Shown here: in pieces, positions 54,963 to 64,000 of the stretch
How positions within the stretch are numbered: the stretch's first letter is position 1
How the letters are laid out: each line of letters opens with the position of its first letter
Source of the DNA: Azospirillum oryzae
GTDB taxonomy: Bacteria > Pseudomonadota > Alphaproteobacteria > Azospirillales > Azospirillaceae
NCBI RefSeq assembly: GCF_900177515.1
Contig: NZ_FXAK01000001.1
Coordinates: 62,001-126,000, forward strand
Length of the DNA: 64,000 nucleotides
Reading direction: 5' to 3'
Position numbers and translations under genes: made by a program
The notes under the pieces: generated by a model
The model's input: the letters and a program-made list of their open reading frames with translations, nothing else
What the model was told of the DNA's origin: nothing
Database searches by the model: none

Positions 54963-57299
54963 CTACTCCCTCACCACATAGGTGAAGTAGCGGATCGCGC
55001 CTTTCGCGTCGGTCTCGCGGTACAGGCCCTGGATCTCGTTGTCGAAGCCGGGGAAGCGGTTGGCGCTTTCCTGGAAGACCTTCAGATAGTCGATCATCGG
55101 CTTCGCCCGCTCGTCCAGCCTTTCGCCGGGAACGATGGTGGCGATGCCCGGCGGGTAGACGACCCACAGGGTGGTGGCGATGCGGCCGGCGATCTCGTCG
55201 ATCGGCAGGTAATCGACGTCGTTGCGCACCAGATGGCGCGTCGCCTCGCGCGGTGGCATCGCCATGGTCGGCAAATGCTCCGGCCGGAAGATGGCGCGCT
55301 GCAGGGCACTGGTGTTCTTCTCGCGATAGAAGGCATGCATCTCGGCGCATAGGTCGCGCAGGCGCCGGCCCAGATAATGGGCGCGCCGCTTGGCGACGAA
55401 TTCGGGGATGACCTCCTCCAGCGGGGCGTTGTCGTCGTGCAGCCGCTTGAAGGCGACCAGACCGCTCAGCAGCGTGCCGGCCTTGCTCGATTCCACGCCG
55501 GGCGTCAGCAGGAACAGCAGGGAGTTCAGGTCGTTCTTTTCCGGAACGATGCGGTTCTCGCGCAGATACTGCGCCACCACCGGGGCCGGGATGCCGTGGT
55601 CGCCATAGGCGCCGCTGTGGCGGTCGAAGCCGGGGGTCAGCAGCGTCAGCTTGTTGGGGTCGGTCATGGCATAGCCCGGCCCGACATGCTGGAAGCCGTG
55701 CCAGTCGGCGCCGGGGGCGAACTCCCAATGGCGCACGTCGGTCGCCAGCTCGTCGGTCGGCACCTCCTCCCACGCGGTCTCGCTGCCCTTGCGGGTGACG
55801 CGGTCGGGCACGAAGGGGTCGAAGAACCAGCGCTTGGCCGGGTCGCTCTCGCGCTCCTCGAACTCGCGGCGGATGGCGCGGATCTTCTTGCGCAGCTCGA
55901 TGCCCAGCCGGATCGTGTCGTCCCACAGCACCTCGCCCGACCGTCCCTTCATCATCTGCGCGCCGACATCCAGCGAGGCGAACAGCGGGTAGAAGGGCGA
56001 GGTCGAGGCATGCAGCAGGAAGGTCTCGTTGAAGCGGCGATGCTCGACCCGGCGGCGCTGGCCCTTGATGTGGTTGTCCCTCACATGGATCTGCGAAGCC
56101 TGCGAGAAGCTGGCCAGCTGCTTATGGGTGGACTGGGTGGCGATGATGCCGGGATGGCCGTCATGCAGCCCTTCCAGCCCCATGGCGAAATGCCCTTTGA
56201 ACAGCGGGTGGAATTTCAGGAACCCCGCCCACGCCTCGTCGAACAGGATATAGTCGCAGAGATTGCCGATCCGCTCCAGCATCATCTGGGCGTTGTAGAT
56301 GGTGCCGTCATAGCTGCACTGCTGGATCACCGCGGCGCGGAAGGGGCGTTCGCGCTTCCAGGCGTCGGGATCCTTGACCAGCGGGTTGCGGCGGATGCGC
56401 TCGCGGATCACCTCCTCGTCCAGTGCCTGCGGGTCGATCGGGCCGATCAGTCCATGGGCGTTGCGCTCGGTCTCCAGGAAGATCGGGATGCCGCCGCCCA
56501 GGAACAGGCCGCCATGATGGGCCGCCTTGTGGTTGTTGCGGTCGAACAGAACGAGGTCGTCCTCAGCCACCAGCGCCGACAGCACGATCTTGTTCGAGGC
56601 CGAGGTGCCGTTCAGCACGAAATAGGTGCGCTCCGCCCCGAAGATGCGGGCCGCTTCCTTCTGTGCCTGCAGCGCCGGCCCCTCATGGACCAGCAGGTCG
56701 CCCATCTCCAGCACCGAATTGTCGATGTCGTCGCGGAACACCGCCTCGCCCAGATGCTCGACGAAGATGCGACCGATCGGGCTGCGGCTGTAGAAGATGC
56801 CGCCATTGTGGCCGGGACAGGTCCAGAGCTGGTTGCCCTCCTCCGCATAATCGACCAGTGCGCCGAAGAAGGGGGTCTTCAGCGTGTCGGCATACTGCTT
56901 CAGCCGGCTGACCAGATTCTTGGCGATGAACTCCGGCGTCTCCTCCGCCAGGAAGATGTAGCCGTCGACCTGATTCAGCACGTCGACCGGGATGTTCTCC
57001 AGCCGCTGGCGGCGGACCAGCAGGATGATCGGCATCTCCAGCCCGCGCTGGCGGGCGAAGGCGATCAGCGAGGCCTGCTTGCCGTCGGCGCCGCGCTTGC
57101 CCCAATCGACGATCATGCAGCCGATGGCGGCATCGGTGCGGATCGCCAGCTCGGCATCCTCGACCCGGCGGGCCCGCACCACCTCGAATCCCATCCGCTC
57201 CACTTCCGACAGGATCTGCTGAAGCCGCATGCCCTCCAGCTCGTCCACCTCGAAGGCGGGGGCGCAGACCAGGAAGTTGAAGCGGCGGAAGAAATCCAT
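54963..57299 (-). CDS. Orn/Lys/Arg decarboxylase, fold type I with receiver-like wing
   Basis: 778 aa. N-terminal flavodoxin/receiver-like wing domain (about 1-130), then the PLP-binding core with K393 in ATQSTHKQLASFSQ and a C-terminal domain from about 600. GHNGGIFYSRSPIG near 165-178 marks the start of the core. Family members decarboxylate ornithine, lysine or arginine to polyamines; the exact substrate cannot be read off. It stands alone and converges on the phospholyase gene with a 65-base gap. Confidence 0.92.
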   Translation of the reverse strand: MDFFRRFNFLVCAPAFEVDELEGMRLQQILSEVERMGFEVVRARRVEDAELAIRTDAAIGCMIVDWGKRGADGKQASLIAFARQRGLEMPIILLVRRQRLENIPVDVLNQVDGYIFLAEETPEFIAKNLVSRLKQYADTLKTPFFGALVDYAEEGNQLWTCPGHNGGIFYSRSPIGRIFVEHLGEAVFRDDIDNSVLEMGDLLVHEGPALQAQKEAARIFGAERTYFVLNGTSASNKIVLSALVAEDDLVLFDRNNHKAAHHGGLFLGGGIPIFLETERNAHGLIGPIDPQALDEEVIRERIRRNPLVKDPDAWKRERPFRAAVIQQCSYDGTIYNAQMMLERIGNLCDYILFDEAWAGFLKFHPLFKGHFAMGLEGLHDGHPGIIATQSTHKQLASFSQASQIHVRDNHIKGQRRRVEHRRFNETFLLHASTSPFYPLFASLDVGAQMMKGRSGEVLWDDTIRLGIELRKKIRAIRREFEERESDPAKRWFFDPFVPDRVTRKGSETAWEEVPTDELATDVRHWEFAPGADWHGFQHVGPGYAMTDPNKLTLLTPGFDRHSGAYGDHGIPAPVVAQYLRENRIVPEKNDLNSLLFLLTPGVESSKAGTLLSGLVAFKRLHDDNAPLEEVIPEFVAKRRAHYLGRRLRDLCAEMHAFYREKNTSALQRAIFRPEHLPTMAMPPREATRHLVRNDVDYLPIDEIAGRIATTLWVVYPPGIATIVPGERLDERAKPMIDYLKVFQESANRFPGFDNEIQGLYRETDAKGAIRYFTYVVRE

Positions 57300-57396
57300 A
57301 CGACGGGTCTCCGGAGGGACTGGGCGGCCTTGGGCCGGCGGGCCACGCTACAACAGCTCAGTGACAGGCGTGTGACGCCCGGACGGCACCGACCGC

Positions 57397-59112
57397 TCAG
57401 GCGGCCCGGATCGACGAGAGGAAGGCGGCGACCTGGGCATGCAGCGACGACGCCTCGCCGGACAGGGCGGCGGCGGCGGTCTTGACCTGATCGGCCGCCG
57501 CCTCGGTGTCGCGGGCCGCCGCCTCCACACCGCCGATGTGGGAGGACACCTGGCTGGTGCCCTGCGCCGCCTCCTGGGTGTTGCGCGCGATCTCCCGCGT
57601 CGCCGCGCTCTGCTGTTCGACGGCGGCGGCAATGGTGGCGGAGATCTGGCTGATGGACCGGATCGTCGTCCCGACATTGCGGATCGCCGCGACCGTCTCG
57701 CCGCTCACCGCCTGGATCTCCTGGATCTGCGCGGTGATCTCCTCCGTCGCCCGCGCGGTCGAGGTGGCGAGGTTCTTCACTTCCTGCGCCACGACGGCGA
57801 AGCCCTTGCCGGCCTCTCCGGCGCGCGCCGCCTCGATGGTGGCGTTCAGCGCCAGCAGATTGGTCTGGCTGGCGATCTCGGTGATCAGGTGGGCGACCTC
57901 GCCGATCCGGGCGGCGGCGGAAGACAGCCCCTCCACGGTCGTGTTGGTCTGCATCACCTGCTGCACGGCCTCGCCGGCGACGCCGTTGGCCTGTTCGATC
58001 TGGCGGCTGATCTCGGCGATGGATGCGGTCAGTTCATCGGCGGCGGCGGCGACCGTCTGCACGTTGCCGGACGCCACCTCGGAGGCGTTGGCCACCGCGG
58101 CGGTGCGCTCGTGCGTCGACTCCGCGGTGCGGTTCATCAGCTGGGCGGTCTGCTGCATCTGGTCGGCGGCATTGGTCAGCACCGTGAGCTGTCCGGTGAT
58201 GCCGTTCTCGAAATTGGCGATCAGCCCGTCGACGGCCTGCCGGCGCCGGTCCTTCAGCGCCTCCTGCTCATGCTGCTGCGCCTCCAGACGGCGCATCTCG
58301 CGCGCGTTGTCGCGGAAGATGTGGAGCGCGTGCGCCAGCGTGCCGACCTCGTCGCCGCGCCCCTCGCCAAGGGCCTCCAGTTCCACATCCAGATCACCGC
58401 GCGACAGCCGCTCGGTCGCCGAGGTGAGGCGCTTCAGCGGACGGGAGACGTGACGCTGGACGATCCAGACCAGCAGACCCAGCGACAGGGCGATGCCCAG
58501 CACCGATCCCAGCGACTGCCAGAACAGGGCGGCGTCATAGACGGCGTCGCCGCTCCTCTGGGCGGCCTGCATCTCCTCCTTGGCGGCGGCGACCAGCTTT
58601 TCCGCCTCACCGTTGATCTTGAAGCGCACGTCGCGCATCTCGCCGAAGATCACCTGGAAGGCCTCGTCCTTCTTGCCTTCGGCCGACAGGGCGATGGCCC
58701 GCTGCGCCAGCCGGTCATAGTCGCCCGACAGCGCCTGGATGTCCTTCGCCGGCTGTGCGATGGCCGGTGCGGGGTTGGTCTCCAGGATCCGCTTCGAATA
58801 ATCCAGCACGGCAGCCAGACGCTGCTGATAGCGTCCGCGGATGGTCTTCACATCCTCCGCCTTGGTGGCGAGCACGGCGTTCGAGGTGGCGATCGCGGTG
58901 ACGTTCAACTCGCTGTTCAGGCGCAGCGCCATTTCCAGACGCGCCGCGTCGCGCTCGACCAGCTGGACGTTCCGGTCGTGCAGGGTGGACAGCGACACCA
59001 GGCCATACACCGCGATCCCGACGGCGATGGCCGCCAGCAGCAGCGACGGCGCCATGATCCTGGTGACGAGGCGCTTGCGGGTGGGCGACACGGAGGTGAG
59101 CGAAACGGACAT
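57397..59112 (-). CDS. Methyl-accepting chemotaxis protein
   Basis: 571 aa from ATG 59112, with AAAGGTG about 8 bases upstream; the frame is open to 59292 but that part has no membrane or sensor features. Two membrane helices (about 22-42, [18 protein letters not shown]; about 190-212, [18 protein letters not shown]) flank a periplasmic four-helix sensor, then HAMP (about 212-265) and the signalling domain with the hairpin tip [22 protein letters not shown]. The periplasmic part is of 4HB_MCP type with no ligand clue. No C-terminal CheR pentapeptide. Confidence 0.93.
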   Translation of the reverse strand: MSVSLTSVSPTRKRLVTRIMAPSLLLAAIAVGIAVYGLVSLSTLHDRNVQLVERDAARLEMALRLNSELNVTAIATSNAVLATKAEDVKTIRGRYQQRLAAVLDYSKRILETNPAPAIAQPAKDIQALSGDYDRLAQRAIALSAEGKKDEAFQVIFGEMRDVRFKINGEAEKLVAAAKEEMQAAQRSGDAVYDAALFWQSLGSVLGIALSLGLLVWIVQRHVSRPLKRLTSATERLSRGDLDVELEALGEGRGDEVGTLAHALHIFRDNAREMRRLEAQQHEQEALKDRRRQAVDGLIANFENGITGQLTVLTNAADQMQQTAQLMNRTAESTHERTAAVANASEVASGNVQTVAAAADELTASIAEISRQIEQANGVAGEAVQQVMQTNTTVEGLSSAAARIGEVAHLITEIASQTNLLALNATIEAARAGEAGKGFAVVAQEVKNLATSTARATEEITAQIQEIQAVSGETVAAIRNVGTTIRSISQISATIAAAVEQQSAATREIARNTQEAAQGTSQVSSHIGGVEAAARDTEAAADQVKTAAAALSGEASSLHAQVAAFLSSIRAA

Positions 59113-59322
59113 GGGGAGCACCTTTTCGAACTCGATCGGCCGGACGTTGCCGCGCGGGCCACGCCGTTTGATGTCAGTTTCGAACGCAAACATTGCTGCC
59201 CGGTTTACATATGGCGGTATTTCAGGGAATTCGGGCGCGGCGGCGGCGGATAAGTTGACGGCGGGCGATGCTCCTGCGCCAACAAGACGCACACCGCCGG
59301 ACCCAGACGTGGCCTCGGAGGT

Positions 59323-59949
59323 TCAGCGTGACGGGTTGGGCGCCGGCATGGTCAGTTCGGGCCCCTTCCCGGCATCGGCGATGGTGATGGCGGACGGCCC
59401 CTGCGACCCCAGCGTCACCGTCACCGGACGGCCGTTGTTGTAGTTCTTCCACATCTGGTACAGGGCCAGCGCCGCGTACATCTTGCCGTCGCGGCCGGTG
59501 TTGTAGAGCCATTCCTGGGTCGGGACGACGCGCAGGGTGCCGTTGCCGGTCTGGTCCACCTTGTCGGCGAAGCGGTAGCCGAGACGCTCGCCGATGGTCG
59601 CGACCAGCCCGTCGAAGCCGGGCGACAGCCGCTCGAACCCGGCCTGCGCCGGTGCCGCCTCGCCGCCGCCCAGCGTGCTGGCGGTCTGCCGCTTGACGAG
59701 GTCGGAGAACAGCCAGCCTTCCTCGCCGGTGCGCAGCACGCGGACGCCGAGCCAGTTGCCCTCCCGCCGCAGTTCCAACACCTCGTCGCCGCGCGCGACG
59801 GTGGAGCGCACCGCCGCGTCGTCGGAGGGGCCGGCGCGCAGGTTCACCTTCTCCCCCACAACCGCATGGACGTCGCCCGATGCGGCCAGCGCCGGGGTGC
59901 CCGCCAGTCCGAGTGCAGCAACCAGGACCATGATCGTCTTGCGTGACAT
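59323..59949 (-). CDS. Secreted SH3-domain protein
   Basis: 208 aa. Signal peptide (TIMVLVAALGLAGTPALAA) followed by a bacterial SH3b domain (about 28-85: VNLRAGPSDDAAVRSTVARG, GWLFSDLV). The rest is a conserved-looking tail with GYRFADKVDQTGNGTLRV and YAALALYQMWKNYNNG. SH3b domains bind cell-wall peptides or other ligands. Start 59949 has GGGAGGAAAA upstream. Single-gene unit in a gap between MCP and the reductase; function unknown. Confidence 0.78.
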   Translation of the reverse strand: MSRKTIMVLVAALGLAGTPALAASGDVHAVVGEKVNLRAGPSDDAAVRSTVARGDEVLELRREGNWLGVRVLRTGEEGWLFSDLVKRQTASTLGGGEAAPAQAGFERLSPGFDGLVATIGERLGYRFADKVDQTGNGTLRVVPTQEWLYNTGRDGKMYAALALYQMWKNYNNGRPVTVTLGSQGPSAITIADAGKGPELTMPAPNPSR

Positions 59950-60175
59950 GACTTTTCCTCCCGCTGTAATGCTGGCCGCTGTGGTGCCGGCCACCGTTGT
60001 GCCGGTGCGCACCGTTTCGCGAACAACACGCGGCAGCGGGCGGATGATCCATCGGGGGAGACCGCGGCATTTCCGCTTGACCTGAAGTTAGGTTGAGGTT
60101 TTAGGCTGCCTGGATTGAATCTGGCATACCAAACGCCAGAGTCTTTCCTAACCACGAACTTTCCAGGCAGGTCCG

Positions 60176-61174
60176 ATGATGAGCAGCCTTGAGCCGGAGA
60201 CGCAGCGGCGCCCGCCTTCGACCACACGGACCCTGCGCGCGCACCGTCTGGAGCGGGTCGCGCCGCAGGTCATGCTGGTGGAACTGCGCGACCCCGACGG
60301 CCGGCCCTTGCCGCCGGCCGAGCCGGGCGCGCACATCGACCTCCATCTGCCGGACGGGGCGATGCGGTCCTATTCGCTGTGCGGCGATCCGGCGGACCGG
60401 CACGCCTACAGCATCGCCGTTCTGAACGTCCCCGACGGGCGGGGATCGCGCTTCGTCCATGGCGAGCTGGAGCCGGGCGCCACCGTCGCCATCGGCCTGC
60501 CGCGCAACAATTTCCGCTTCGACGAGGCGCCCCGCTATCTGTTCATCGCCGGCGGCATCGGCATCACGCCGCTGCTGCCGATGATCCGCGCAGCGGCCGG
60601 CCGGGGCGCCGACTGGACCCTGCATTATTGCGTGCGCAGCGCCGCCGCGGCACCGTTCCTCGGCGAACTCCGCGCCCTGCCCCATGGCCGGGTCGAACTC
60701 AATGCCGCCGATGAGGGGCGGAAACTGGACGTGGATGCGCTGCTCGCTGCCACGCCGCCCGATGTCCCGATCTATTGCTGCGGTCCGCAACGGCTGATGG
60801 AGGCGGTTGCCGCTGCCGCCCAACCGGCGCAGGATGTCCGCTTCGAATGGTTCACGCCGCGGGTCGATCCGGTGCGCGAGGAGGCGACCGCCGACGGCTT
60901 GGAGGACGACAGCTTCGAGGTGGTCTGTGCGCGGTCGGGGGTGACGGTCACGGTGCCGCCGGGGACCAGCGTGCTGGAGGCGCTCGACGCTGCCGGCGTT
61001 GCGGTCGACTCCTCCTGCGAACAGGGCATCTGCGGCACCTGCGAGACGACGGTGCTGGAGGGCGAACCCGACCACCGCGACAGCGTGCTGTCCGACGCCG
61101 AACGCGCCGCCGGCAAGACGATGATGCTGTGCGTGTCGCGGGCCCGCAGCGCAAGACTGGTTTTGGACCTGTGA
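60176..61174 (+). CDS. Flavin/2Fe-2S oxidoreductase, phthalate-dioxygenase-reductase/VanB type
   Basis: 332 aa. Order: flavin-binding barrel (RSYSLCGDP, about 63-71), NAD domain (FIAGGIGITPLLPMIRAA, about 123-140) and C-terminal plant-type 2Fe-2S domain with CX4CX2C in SSCEQGICGTCETTV and a fourth Cys in MMLCVSRA. Such reductases pass electrons from NAD(P)H to a Rieske or other oxygenase, but no oxygenase gene is near. A PAS protein gene follows 35 bases later. ATG 60176 and ATG 60179 are both possible. Confidence 0.9.
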   Translation: MMSSLEPETQRRPPSTTRTLRAHRLERVAPQVMLVELRDPDGRPLPPAEPGAHIDLHLPDGAMRSYSLCGDPADRHAYSIAVLNVPDGRGSRFVHGELEPGATVAIGLPRNNFRFDEAPRYLFIAGGIGITPLLPMIRAAAGRGADWTLHYCVRSAAAAPFLGELRALPHGRVELNAADEGRKLDVDALLAATPPDVPIYCCGPQRLMEAVAAAAQPAQDVRFEWFTPRVDPVREEATADGLEDDSFEVVCARSGVTVTVPPGTSVLEALDAAGVAVDSSCEQGICGTCETTVLEGEPDHRDSVLSDAERAAGKTMMLCVSRARSARLVLDL

Positions 61175-61209
61175 GTCCGGACAATTCAACGATGACAGTG
61201 GGAGGAACG

Positions 61210-61635
61210 ATGACCGAGGAAGACCTGCAGAGGCTCGGGCTGGCGCTGTTGAACAGCCCGGCCGAGGCCATCGTCTATTCCGACCGGGAGGGCATCATCC
61301 GCTTCTGGAATGCCGGCGCCGAGCGGGTGTTCGGCTTCACCGCCGAGGAGGCGCTGGGCCAGTCGCTGGACATCATCATCCCGGAACGGCAGCGCCAGCG
61401 CCATTGGGACGGCTATGACGAGGTGATGAAGTCGGGCGTCAGCCGCTATGGCAGCGGCGACCTGCTGTCGGTTCCGGCGACGCGGAAGGACGGCAGCCGC
61501 ATCTCGGTGGAGTTCACCATCGTGCCGCTGAAGGATGCGGACGGCGCGATGCTGGGCATGGCCGCCGTCATGCGCGATGTCTCCGCGCGCTTCGAGGAGT
61601 TGAAGGCCCTGCGCCGTCAGGCGGCCGGCCGCTGA
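61210..61635 (+). CDS. Stand-alone PAS-domain protein, possible haem sensor
   Basis: 141 aa, one PAS fold with a short C-terminal helix (FEELKALRRQ) and no output domain. Core blocks: VYSDREGIIRFWNAGAERVFGF and TRKDGSRISVEFTIVPLKD. H65 in RQRHWDGY lies where FixL and similar PAS proteins have the proximal haem His, so haem binding is possible. GGGAGGA precedes ATG 61210; the longer frame across the reductase gene is a shadow. It is coupled to the reductase gene, so it may sense oxygen or redox state for it, or be a redox partner. Function is inference. Confidence 0.82.
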   Translation: MTEEDLQRLGLALLNSPAEAIVYSDREGIIRFWNAGAERVFGFTAEEALGQSLDIIIPERQRQRHWDGYDEVMKSGVSRYGSGDLLSVPATRKDGSRISVEFTIVPLKDADGAMLGMAAVMRDVSARFEELKALRRQAAGR

Positions 61636-61651
61636 CGGGCCTTCCCCTGCG

Positions 61652-63172
61652 CTATGCGCCGCCGGCCAGACGCTCACGCAGTTCGCGCTTCACCACCTTG
61701 CCGTAATTGTTTTTCGGCAGCGCCTCGACGAACAGGTAGCGCTTGGGCCGCTTGAAGCGGGCGATGCTGGCGTTGCAGTGGGCGTCGAGGCTGTCGGGGG
61801 AAATCTCGCGCCCGGCCTCGGCGACGATGAAGGCGACGACGATCTCGCCCCATTCCGGATCGGGCTGGCCGGTGACGCAGACCTCGGCGACGTCCGGGTG
61901 GCGCAGCAGCACCTCCTCCACCTCGCGCGGGTAGATGTTGGTGCCGCCGCTGATGATGACGTCCTTCGACCGGTCGCGCAGGGTCAGGTAGCCGCGCCGG
62001 TCGAAGGATCCCATGTCGCCGGTGTAGAGCCAGCCGCCGCGCAAAGCCTCGGCCGTTGCCCTGGTGTTGTTCCAGTAGCCCGCCATCACCACGTCGCCGC
62101 GGCAGACGATCTCTCCCACCTCGCCGGGCGGCAGCGGCCGGCCGTCGGCATCCACCACCGCCACCTCGACGCCGCTGCGGGCGAAGCCGACCGACCCCAG
62201 CACCGAATCGTCGTCCACGGCATGGTCGCGGCGGCGCAGGCTCGTGATGGTCATCGGCGCCTCGCCCTGGCCGTAGATCTGGACGAAGACCGGGCCGAAG
62301 ACCGCCAGCGACCGCCGCAGCTCCTCCACATACATCGGGCCGCCGCCATAGACGATGGAGCGGAGGTTGGCCGGCCGGCGCCCGCCGCGCTCCGCCTCCA
62401 GCCGCAGCCGTTGCACCATGGTCGGAGCCAGGAAGGCGCCGCAGCCGGGATGACGGTCGCAGAGATCGAGGAACTCCGCCGGCTCGAAAGCGGAGGAAGC
62501 CGGAACCACCTGCCGGGCGCCGCGGGCGACATAGGCCGCCATGTAGAGGCCGGAGCCGTGCGACATCGGCGCCGCGTGCAGCAGGCTGCACTCCTCGTCC
62601 ACCGTCTCGACATCGGCGAGATGGGCGATGGTCATGGCCAGCAGGTTGCGGTGCGACAGCATCGCCCCCTTGGACCGGCCGGTGGTGCCGCTGGTGTAGA
62701 ACAGCCAGCCCAGCGCCTGCGGATCGGGATCGACCGGCCCGGCCCATTCCTGCCCCGCCGCCAGGGCCGCGTAATCGCTCCCGCCGATGACGATCCGGCG
62801 GCAGGACGCCGCCGGCGATTCGTCGAGCGCCTGTTCCAATCCGGGGGCGAGCTTGGGCGAGACGAAGACGGTGGCGGCAGCGGAATCCTCCAGGATCTGC
62901 ACCAGCTCGCGTGGATGCAGCTTGGCGTTCACCGGCGTCGCCGCCATGCCGGCCGCCCAGATGGCGAAGAACAGCTCGACATATTCCGGCACATTCTCGG
63001 TCGCGATGGCGATGCGGTCGCCCGGCTGCCCCGACGCCCGCAGCCCGCCGGCGATGCGCAGCGCGCGCGAGCGCAGCTCCGCGAAGCTGTGGACCGGCTC
63101 GGTGCCACGGAACACCGCGCCGCGGTCGGGGAACCGGGTTGCCGCCTGATCGAGAAGGGAGAAGAGATTCAC
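61652..63172 (-). CDS. Acyl-CoA synthetase (AMP-forming), fatty-acid/aryl-CoA ligase type
   Basis: 506 aa, GTG start at 63172 with GAGGAAC 8 bases upstream. ANL superfamily: P-loop YTSGTTGRSKGAMLSH, core motif QIYGQGEAPMTIT, D in YTGDMGSFDRRGYL and C-terminal K in KNNYGKVVKRELRE. Activates a carboxylic acid as acyl-CoA through acyl-AMP. Substrate unknown; medium- or long-chain fatty acids and aromatic acids are possible. Converges with the PAS gene. Confidence 0.9.
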   Translation of the reverse strand: MNLFSLLDQAATRFPDRGAVFRGTEPVHSFAELRSRALRIAGGLRASGQPGDRIAIATENVPEYVELFFAIWAAGMAATPVNAKLHPRELVQILEDSAAATVFVSPKLAPGLEQALDESPAASCRRIVIGGSDYAALAAGQEWAGPVDPDPQALGWLFYTSGTTGRSKGAMLSHRNLLAMTIAHLADVETVDEECSLLHAAPMSHGSGLYMAAYVARGARQVVPASSAFEPAEFLDLCDRHPGCGAFLAPTMVQRLRLEAERGGRRPANLRSIVYGGGPMYVEELRRSLAVFGPVFVQIYGQGEAPMTITSLRRRDHAVDDDSVLGSVGFARSGVEVAVVDADGRPLPPGEVGEIVCRGDVVMAGYWNNTRATAEALRGGWLYTGDMGSFDRRGYLTLRDRSKDVIISGGTNIYPREVEEVLLRHPDVAEVCVTGQPDPEWGEIVVAFIVAEAGREISPDSLDAHCNASIARFKRPKRYLFVEALPKNNYGKVVKRELRERLAGGA

Positions 63173-63288
63173 CGGGACTGTTCCTCTTACGGCTGATCCG
63201 CTCGTTCAGCCGATTGTAGGACATGGAAACCGGTTCGGGCAGCCCCCCTGATCGCCCGGCTCCCATGAGTGCCGCGGTGCCGCCGGGG

Positions 63289-64000
63289 CTATGCCGCCAG
63301 GCGATTCAACTGCTCCAGGGCATCGGCGGGCAAAACCAGCTCCGCCGCCGCCAGATTCTCCCGCAGGTGGCCGACCGAAGAGGTTCCGGGAATCAGCAGC
63401 ACATTGGGCGCGCGCTTCAGCAGCCAGGCGAGCGCGACCTGCATCGGCGTCGCACCGAGCCGGCGGGCGACATCCGACAGCTGGTCCGACTGCAGGGGCG
63501 AGAAGCCGCCGAGCGGGAAGAACGGCACATAGGCGATCCCCTTGCCGGCGAGATCATCGATCAGCGCGTCGTCCGCCCGGTGCACGAGGTTGTAGTGGTT
63601 CTGCACGCAGACGATCTCGCAGATGCGGCGGCCCTCCTCGACCTGGGCGGCGGTGACGTTGCTGAGGCCGATGTGGCGGACCAGCCCCTGCCGCTGCAGG
63701 TCGGCCAGAACGCTCAGTTCCCGTTCGATCGTGCCCTCGGCCGGGGCATGGCCGTTGTCGCCCCACAGCCGCAGATTGACGACGTCGAGCACCTCCAGGC
63801 CCAGATTGCGCAGATTGTCGTGCACGGCCTGCCGCAGTTCGTCGGGCGAGGCCGCCTGCAGCCAGGACGCATCGTCGCCGCGCCGGGCGCCGATCTTGGT
63901 CACGATCAGCAGATCGTCCGGATAGGGCGCCAGCGCCTCGCGGATCAGCCGGTTGGTGACATGCGGACCGTAGAAGTCGCTGGTGTCGATGTGGTCGACG
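63289..64000 (-). CDS. Aldo/keto reductase (5' end outside window)
   Basis: At least 237 residues; the frame stays open to the right edge, so the N-terminus is missing. Visible: DHIDTSDFYGPHVTNRLIREAL (catalytic Asp and Tyr; read in two blocks), VTKIGARRGD (catalytic Lys) and RHIGLSNV, plus the C-terminal cofactor part LLIPGTSSVGHLRENLAA. NADPH-dependent reduction of an aldehyde or ketone. An internal ATG at 63903 is not the start, because conserved catalytic residues lie before it. Confidence 0.88.
   Translation of the reverse strand, partial: VDHIDTSDFYGPHVTNRLIREALAPYPDDLLIVTKIGARRGDDASWLQAASPDELRQAVHDNLRNLGLEVLDVVNLRLWGDNGHAPAEGTIERELSVLADLQRQGLVRHIGLSNVTAAQVEEGRRICEIVCVQNHYNLVHRADDALIDDLAGKGIAYVPFFPLGGFSPLQSDQLSDVARRLGATPMQVALAWLLKRAPNVLLIPGTSSVGHLRENLAAAELVLPADALEQLNRLAA

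Overview
The window is GC-rich DNA packed with short-gap operons. The gene families (Sox thiosulfate oxidation, sarcosine oxidase soxBDAG, ectoine/hydroxyectoine degradation with EnuR, class I PHB synthase, CX2CX7C Fnr regulator, MCP, Orn/Lys/Arg decarboxylase) point to an alphaproteobacterium of the Rhodospirillales, most like Azospirillum. This assignment is inference from gene content; no rRNA, tRNA, phage, insertion sequence or CRISPR array was seen. Both ends cut genes (soxY on the left, an aldo/keto reductase on the right).

Layout. (1) 1-5448, minus strand: thiosulfate oxidation genes soxC-soxD-soxY behind a TtrS/TtrR-like two-component system. (2) 5559-16545: a low-oxygen/stress block with a P-type ATPase, PHB synthase, Hsp20, a PDZ-less trypsin-like protease, a small cytochrome c, a universal stress protein, an Fnr-type regulator with an altered recognition helix, cyanase and a SnoaL-like protein. 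Three similar palindromes (TTAA-N6-TTAA type) lie before phaC, hsp20 and the cytochrome/usp pair, and a canonical Fnr box lies before the operon that contains the Fnr gene. (3) 16558-27622: purU, a prolyl-tRNA editing protein, a GlxA-type AraC regulator and a divergent sarcosine operon soxB-soxD-soxA-soxG-glyA-sdaA, which would take sarcosine through glycine and serine to pyruvate. (4) 27822-30056: a large MscS channel. (5) 30076-43425: a full ectoine/hydroxyectoine uptake and degradation locus (ehuACD-eutABC-doeAB-ehuB on minus; enuR; doeX-doeC-doeD on plus).

(6) 43432-46519: YkgJ-, YchJ- and YqaA-like proteins, then a CsoR/RcnR-family sensor with an InrS-like metal-ligand set and a His-rich NicO/RcnA efflux protein, with two identical operators. 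(7) 46548-50269: SDR dehydrogenase, 2-keto-3-deoxygluconate-type permease, FAH-family hydrolase and a divergent GntR regulator, read here as a small 2-keto-3-deoxy-sugar-acid pathway. (8) 50303-54897: a methyltransferase, an Asp/Glu racemase-family protein, a GntR regulator and a kinase plus AGXT2L-type phospholyase pair, with the same palindrome before the GntR gene and before the kinase. (9) 54963-64000: Orn/Lys/Arg decarboxylase, MCP, SH3 protein, a flavin/2Fe-2S reductase coupled to a stand-alone PAS protein, an acyl-CoA synthetase and a partial aldo/keto reductase.

Two unrelated gene sets in this window share the name sox (sulfur oxidation at the left end, sarcosine oxidase in the middle). 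The MscS channel lies between two compatible-solute catabolic loci, so much of the centre of the window may serve osmolyte reuse.
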